A stretch of 64,000 nt of DNA from Acridotheres tristis (taxonomy: Eukaryota; Chordata; Aves; Passeriformes; Sturnidae), in NCBI GenBank assembly GCA_037013685.1, contig CM072906.1, positions 2,460,501-2,524,500 on the forward strand, given 5' to 3'. A model generated the notes under the pieces. That model was not told the origin of the DNA. It saw only the letters and a list, made by a program, of their open reading frames with translations, and searched no databases. Shown one piece after another: positions 57,349 to 64,000 of this stretch. Numbering within the stretch: the stretch's first letter is position 1; every line of letters begins with the position of its first letter. The position numbers and the translations under genes were made by a program.

Positions 57349-60300
57349 AAGAAAATTCATCTCCTTCAAGTTTTTAATCCTGACTCTGAGTGAAGACAGA
57401 AGAAAATGAAGACAAGCCACTAATTAGGTGGTGCAGTTAACCTTTTACACAGGTGTAGTGGTCCCACTGAGCAGAGCCAGGGGGTTCCTGTTGGCTCTTA
57501 AGGTGTCCCAGGATGTGCTGCCCCTCTCCCACTTCCCTTCCTGGGCTGGTGCTGCTGTCTGAGCTGCTCTGATGGGCATGACTGGAAACCAAAGCAGACA
57601 ACACAGTTCATCTGAGGGCCCTAAAGCCTGTTTGATTGTATCTAAGCAGCAATTAAACTGAAGAAGAGAAACAGAATTGTCAAGGAATTCTGTGAATTTA
57701 ATTTCTGAAATCCTAAAACTTTTCTCTGTCCCGCTCTGGGATGGCAGCAGGAGTCTCATGATGAGCATGTCATGAAACACCTCCAAGCTGACAGAGTGAA
57801 ACTGGGATTCAGCTGTGCTATGGCCAAATGAGTCCCCTTTTCCTGGAATAACCTGAAAGCTGGCAGCCAGGTGGGAGCCAGGCCGGGATGGATTGCCCAG
57901 GCAGCTGCAGTGACTCCTGTGTCAGCAGGTAACAAGGCAGCTGGAATCCTTCATTTCCCCAAATGTCCCCTCCATCTCCTCTGAGCCACCAGGACCTGTG
58001 AAGCCTGTGAAGTGCAGCAGGAATCAGAGCAGATCTGCTGCCAGCAGGATCCCTGGTTCAGACCCCACTCCTGCTTTAATCTCCTTTGCTCTGTGCCAAA
58101 CACTCCCAGCAGCTTTTCCTCACCTCTCTCTGCTGAAAGGAAACTGTTCCAGTGGCTGCTGGGGTGAGGAGGGGAGCACAGGGCAGGCTGTGCTCAGAGG
58201 ATCAAGTCACCAGCAGATGGGCAAACACAGAGCCCAGGGCTGGCCTCCCTGCTCATTGCCATGGCAACCTCAGGCTGGGGTGACAATGCCATCCCTGAGC
58301 CCTGGACTGGCACAGGCTGCCAGCAAAGGGCTTGAGGCTCTCCTCATCATCATCCCTTTCCCCACACCACTGAACTTAGACCACCACTGAACTTGCTCAC
58401 TGCTCTGGAGCACAGGCTCTAAGATTCTGATTTTCTGGTTTTTTTCGTTGTAGCAGTTTTCCACTGTAATGTCCACACATGGCTACTAGGAAAAAAAAAA
58501 AAAAAAAAAAGAAAAAAGACAACAGAAGGATAAAAGCTAATTATAGTGGCTGGCCAAAAATGGTGGAGGCTCTCTCCATGCTGGCAGTAGTTCACTTGAG
58601 ATGTGATTAATGCTGGCTACTGTGGGCACAGCCAAGGCTTGTACAACCCTAGATAAATAATAATGAAGTTTAAAAGATATAAGCTACTTGAGTTAATAAT
58701 TTTAACAGGCTGTGAGAAATGTTGCTGTTCTCATGGTAACAGAAAAGTTGTAATTTCATGTCTAATTTGAGCATGCCTGATTATACAGTGTATGTATATG
58801 GAGTGTGCAGATATAATAAGTGTGCAGATAGCTTTCTGTTGGGATGTTTTTTCTCTCTTCTTTAACTGAAGCCTTTTTAACGAAATGATATTGTATAGTC
58901 TGGGCAAACAATTCAAAATCGACTAATTAGCACTAAATACACCATTGAAAAGTGTAGTCAGAATCATTTGGAAATAAGCTGGTATTTCTGCTTGCCACCC
59001 CTCGTTTCTGTATCAGTAGATGCCTGGTACTGATGCATGTGGGCATCTCTCAGAGCTCTGTGGGAGATTCTGAGTGCATTTGCACCTCTCTGGTGGTTGC
59101 AGTTGTAGTTATATTCATTGGACAAGAAAGAAATTAAATCACTGGTCCTCATCTCTGTTCTACAATGTATACTCACATTTTGAATAAACACCTCAAGAAC
59201 AGAGACTCTCAGAGGTAAAAACAGCCCAAGGATTTGGACAGTCAGTTTTTTCCTTTTGTGGCTTTGACCGAGCTATCAAGACACACAAAGATATCAAGTG
59301 TCTCATCCTTTCCATAGTAAGGATGAAAATATATGAAGAAGGCACCTAAATGTGTGCTGCAGGTGCAAGGCTCAGAAAACCAGCAAGAATTGGACTCGTG
59401 ACTCTTTAGCACTTTTTAAAGTGTTATCCATGTTCTTTTAAAAGTGTTATCCACGGTCCTTTTCAGTTTATTACAATGGCTTAGTCATGGAAGCCAAGTG
59501 ACAGCACACATAATGGAAGCAGTTTGGGTATCTGTACAAAAGCATCTCCATGGATTACTAATCTTAAACCATCTCCACTGCTCATTTTTCCTATTAAAGT
59601 TCTATATTCAGTTTTATTATTCTCTATCAGTTTGAGAACATTTAACTGTCAGACACCAGCACAGCTCCAAAGCAGTTTCAGAGTGCTTAGAAATACGAAT
59701 TACAGCTTTGCTTGTAGGAAAACAAGTGACCTTGTCCCAAATGGATGCGCCCAGGGAGGGAATTGGGACCCCAGTCACACAGGGGTAGGAGTGGATGTGG
59801 GGAGGCTGAGCCTCCTGCACTGGAAGGAGCTGGAGCCCATGGAGGAGGAGGAGGAAATTGCCATTTTCAGCTTCTTGTTTTTATCTTTCAGCATAGGCAG
59901 ATTGACACGTGATTGAACAGACACATTTCACAGCCAGCTTTTCAAAGGCTGTTACTTCAGAATCATTAACCTGGCTGAGATCTTTGCATTCTTGTCTCTG
60001 CTTTGTTGAATGTTTTCATAGCAGCAATTGGTGGTAGTTCACATATCCTTAAAGCTGCAAAGATAGCATTTTAATTTATCCTAATTCAGAACTAAATTGT
60101 CTTGCACTGTTGGCTAATTAAATGTTCAAAGAAGTGATAAATGAAGCAGGTTGATCATTACAACACAAATAATTAGTCAGTCCAACTGAATCCAAGCCTT
60201 GAAATCTGCATTCCCTGAGATGACAGGAATTCTGGGGATGTGCAAGAATGCAAAGTGTGCGTCAAGGTTTAAGATGAAAATAATTTCCTTGAATATTTCA

Positions 60301-63300
60301 TGTTCACATGAAGTTTGAGATTTTCAAACTGTTTATTTTGTGCATAAGGGAATTAGTTTTCTAGTGCCACTAAGAGAAGACAAAGTCTCAAGACAGCATC
60401 TTGAGATGCTGAGATTTGCAGTTATTTTCCTACAGGATCTGGCAGCTTCCTGTGTTACACAGGAACACACCTGGCTGTGAAAACGGGTATGAGTGGGACA
60501 AACAAAAGCACAAAACCTCTTACCAAGCCCCTTGACATTAGCTAAATTCCTAAATAGACCATTAAAAATGTGATGTTCTGTGGCAGGGAACTCCCACTTA
60601 CAAAGGTTTTCATACACTATTTTACTAAAAGTTCTCCCTGGGACCAAATTATCTCAGATCTAATGACCAAAGTATTTGTTTTGAAAATCAGTCTCTCTGA
60701 GCACCTGCTCAAATTCTCAAGACAACTTTTAGCCAGAAAAGAATTGAACCTGTACAATTCGTTGCCACAGCAGCTCGATATTGCTCCTGCTGATATATCC
60801 AAGTGCTCCTTGGGGCTCCCATGGGGCCAGCCCTGAGGCAGGGATGGGGCTGGCACAGGAGCAGCCCCACAGGGTTGGGGATTGTCTGGAATGTGAAGCT
60901 GGGGATGGTGTGCCCAGGACAGGCCACACCACCCTGCAGCTGAACACAGGCATGGAAACTCGTCAGGAGAGGTAATGAGGTTGTTTAATTAAAGCACGTG
61001 TGTGCACTCACTGCACTGCTCCCGTGTTCAGCCTCTTAGCAGAGTCCTCTCTTCCTCTGCCTTTAGGATAGTTAGATTTGACATCTGCAGTGCTCTGCAG
61101 TGGAAACAAACAATAATTAATAATAGTGTCTCTCAGGGGTAAATTTCCCAGGCAGGCTTCCCACAAACTCTTTTTCTCACCTATCCTCAGGGCCTCTGGT
61201 GTGGAACCAACACTTAGATTATTCTCTTAGTGCTGCACCAGCTACACTACTCTGTCTTCTGCCCACCTCTTCTAGAGGTGATAATAAGTTTTAAAGGAGT
61301 TCTGCATATCTGCCATGAGAAAACATCTTGTCATGGCTTTTCAGTTTATCTATGATTTCCTTGGGTCAGGGGTTATAACTTGTTTCCTGAACTCCTACTT
61401 GTTTGCTGAATCAGCTGGTATTTCATTTTGCAAATGATGCTCTTCAAATTGAAGCTTCTACAATGTTCCATTTTCTTCTTTTTTTTTTCTTTTCTGAACT
61501 CTAATTGGTCTAGCTGGATTATGTTAATTATTTCTGATCAAAACTGCTTAATAAGCATGTCAGGTCAATTACTGAGGGTCTCTGGAGTTTAAGACAGTTA
61601 TTTCCTTTTCTTTTTTAGTTATCACGTAGGCAATCCACTGTTACACATTTTATGTTTCTAGAACTATCCCTGAATTAATGAAAAGTTAACAGACTGGGAT
61701 GTAAGAAAATGCTTCATAAACATCCACCAATATCTTGCACTGGGGATCACTGGTACCTGAAATGCTGCTTTAATGTTTCAGCATTGAAATCAATCTTGAA
61801 AGCAGAGTTCATGGCCTCACAGCTGGCCCACGAGGGGAGCAGCATCAGGAGAGCCATGTACTGCCCTGAGCCTGAGGGATGCAGCTTAGAACAGGGAAAG
61901 CTGCAGCCATGAGTGTTGTCCCTTCCTGTCCATAAAAAGCAGGGATAACAGTAATTTCCCATCTGTGAGATCCATTTGAGTAACTCTGTAAAATACTGAA
62001 AGGCTGTTAAATGTTGTTATATTTATTTCTTGCAGATAACTTCTTGTAATGCTCATTTACAAACACAGAAGTCTTCAGATTACACTGGCATAGAGGATGT
62101 CAGAGAAAAGCTGTCCACAGATTTAAGTTGGTGGGTTTTTTTAATATTCTAAATACTTGATTTATTTCTGTGAGTACAGGTTTTCATCAAACTATCTTTC
62201 TCCTTAATTGAGCTAATAACTTTACTGCTGTCCTCCTCTTTGTTCAGTCTGGCAAGCAATTTGCCAGCCTCATCTCCCAGCTCATATATCCACATTTGAT
62301 GTGATTATTAGCATTTATTCTCTTACAAAAATCAGTGCAAGATATTCAAGCCCTGCCTTCTTTGAGGAAGTGATACCTTTTGACGTGCTGGGTGTCACAC
62401 ATCTTTGTAAGGCAACAATTCTGTGATATGTTATTGCAATTATTTGCTCTCCATTTTCCTTTCCCACCTCCCCTTTTCTAACTGGCTTATGACTCTTCAC
62501 AAGGAGGGGAAATTGAGGGTGATTCTGGAGTGCTGAGGTGGGTGATCAGCTGTCTTGGGCAGCCAGGTGAGCACACAGGTGTCAGCTGTGTCCCTGCTGG
62601 GGCAGCCCCAGAGGCAGGATGGGGAGCAGAGACATTGCTGAGTGCAGTAAAACATTGCTTTTTGGAGTGGTGTTTCACTGGTGAAGTGAAACAGGTGGAG
62701 TTTTGGGCCAGCACAGACAAAACCTCTGGTGCACACATACATGTACAAACCACCTTTCACTCAAATACCTAACTGGGATTACACATCACCAAGACAGACT
62801 ATTCAGAGCCTAAAAACATTTAAACCTGGGGAAAAAAAGATCAAGAAATGGCAAGTGGTCTCATACAGCCAAGAAATTGTCTCCAGTGAAGGGTACAGTG
62901 CAGACTGTGACCATCAGGCTGGTACTGAGAGAACTGAGCAATCAGTGTCACCACAACTCCTTCACTTACACAGACCTTTCCTGCAGTTATTTCCAGCTAA
63001 ATTCCTAGGGATCTAATATTTTCCCAGCTGCAATTTGGCATTACTGTTGTTTGCAGCTGCAAACAAACCTGAGCACTGGTGATGACCAGATGTGCACAGT
63101 CACCTTGCCCTGGCTGCTGCTCTCACACCCCTCCCCAGTTTGGGAATCAAGGGACCAGGTTATCAGGAGCAACCCCTTTTAAAACAGTAACAGCTTGGAT
63201 TGAACATTCCTTGTTTTGATAAATCAAGGTTTAAAACTTGTTAGAAAACAGCTCTCAAAAAATTGTTTTGCTACTGTGCCTTTCCCATGCATGCCAAGTG

Positions 63301-64000
63301 CCCTTATCTGTGAAGCCACTGAATGGCCTTTTTTTGTTTCTAACTACAAACCTATCCCTATGTACATCAACAGTGTGTGTCAAACACTAAATCATTTATC
63401 ATTAGTCCTAGGTGCATCACGGATGTCACATAATTAACCTATCAAATTAACAGGGAAGAGGAGTTGAGAAAACATGACATTTAGAGCTCCAAGTCTTCTC
63501 TACATAGCATGAAAGTGGAAGAAAATTGAATTTACTATTTAGGCCTTCTGAGTTCAAAGATTTTCTGCATTTTATTAAGAAAGTATGTTTCCTTTGGGTC
63601 TCATTTATGGCAATATTTTAAATAAAAGCTTTTCCTTTTCTATGCAATTATATCTAAGAGACATCAATGAATAAACCCCCCAAAAATGGAGCACTGCTCA
63701 TTATCTTCACACTGCATGAGTTTGAGAGTGTGGGGTGTTTTTGTTAGACTTTTGACAAATAGTGTTTTTAGTCTTGTTTCTGAGGGATGAGATGCTGGCA
63801 GAGGTGTTTAATTTCAGAACTGATTAGAACAGTGAATTGGTCATTTTGGGGCTTGATTGCTAACAGCTGAGACATTGTGGGACTTTCTGCAGTGGAAGAT
63901 TTGAAATGGCTGAGGGAAAACTGCTCCTAGTGATTAATAACACCTTTGCTCTATACATGCTCCAGGCAGCACACTCTGAAAATAATGCCTGGGAGCTGTG
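57349..64000. other. unique non-coding sequence
   Basis: About 6.65 kb without a recognisable gene or mobile element. Open frames are at most 130 codons (57998-58390 and 59524-59916 plus) with no domain. 58640-58935 and 60020-60190 are A+T-rich with homeodomain-like taatta and aattaa words. A 23 bp tandem duplication containing 'gtgttatcca' lies at ~59412-59457. Confidence 0.5.
58491..58518. repeat. poly(A) tract
   Basis: Twenty A residues, then a G and six more A. No recognisable processed gene copy or polyadenylation signal precedes it, so it is not clearly a retrocopy tail. Confidence 0.9.

Noticed and set aside
58465..58518. Processed pseudogene tail at the poly(A) tract
   Set aside because: No polyadenylation signal, coding remnant or target-site duplication is visible upstream.
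1..64000. CRISPR arrays, prokaryotic operons, phage or plasmid modules
   Set aside because: The sequence has vertebrate-type repeats (CR1, ERV LTRs, SINE), short random frames and no bacterial gene organisation. No array of regularly spaced direct repeats with unique spacers was seen.

Overview
The window reads as nuclear DNA from a bird, most likely a songbird (passerine). The evidence is a long CR1 LINE copy and three short CR1 tails, a SINE with a tRNA-Ile-like head joined to a CR1-type tail (the architecture of the passerine TguSINE1 group), and several LTR fragments that resemble avian endogenous retrovirus (ERV) families. These family names come from recall; no database search was possible.

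I find no intact protein-coding gene, rRNA, functional tRNA or CRISPR array. Open reading frames over 100 codons are either made by low-complexity repeats, belong to the dead CR1 element, or have no recognisable domain or exon structure. The window is best described as intergenic or deep intronic sequence. It is mostly A+T-rich unique DNA, with several blocks that look like candidate conserved non-coding elements, though that needs an alignment.

Layout: 1-6.1 kb unique, with a CR1 tail near 0.65 kb. 6.1-6.75 kb holds an eroded LTR followed by a tRNA-Lys-type primer binding site. 6.75-16.7 kb is unique, with a striking ~98 bp inverted repeat at 14.4-14.85 kb. 16.76-17.6 kb has a CR1 tail and a U3-like LTR fragment. 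19.8-20.5 kb is a solo LTR flanked by a 6 bp direct repeat and carrying a 12 bp minisatellite. 27.48-27.68 kb is an 11 bp minisatellite whose minus strand is a run of GGG tracts. 28.3-28.9 kb is an A+T-rich candidate regulatory block. 30.8-33.7 kb is the CR1 copy with endonuclease and reverse transcriptase remnants. 34.15-34.29 kb is the SINE. 38.46-38.61 and 42.26-42.41 kb are two nearly identical ~150 bp direct copies, with LTR-like sequence between them. 47.9-49.4 kb has a polypyrimidine tract and then a ~670 bp T/G-only array. 51.2-51.8 kb has an A+T minisatellite and a CR1 tail. 57.04-57.35 kb is another LTR. The rest to 64 kb is unique.

There are no genes to assemble into a pathway. The main interest is in repeat biology: the long inverted repeat, the duplicated segment, the G4-prone minisatellite, the T/G array, the LTR with visible target-site duplication, and the composite SINE.
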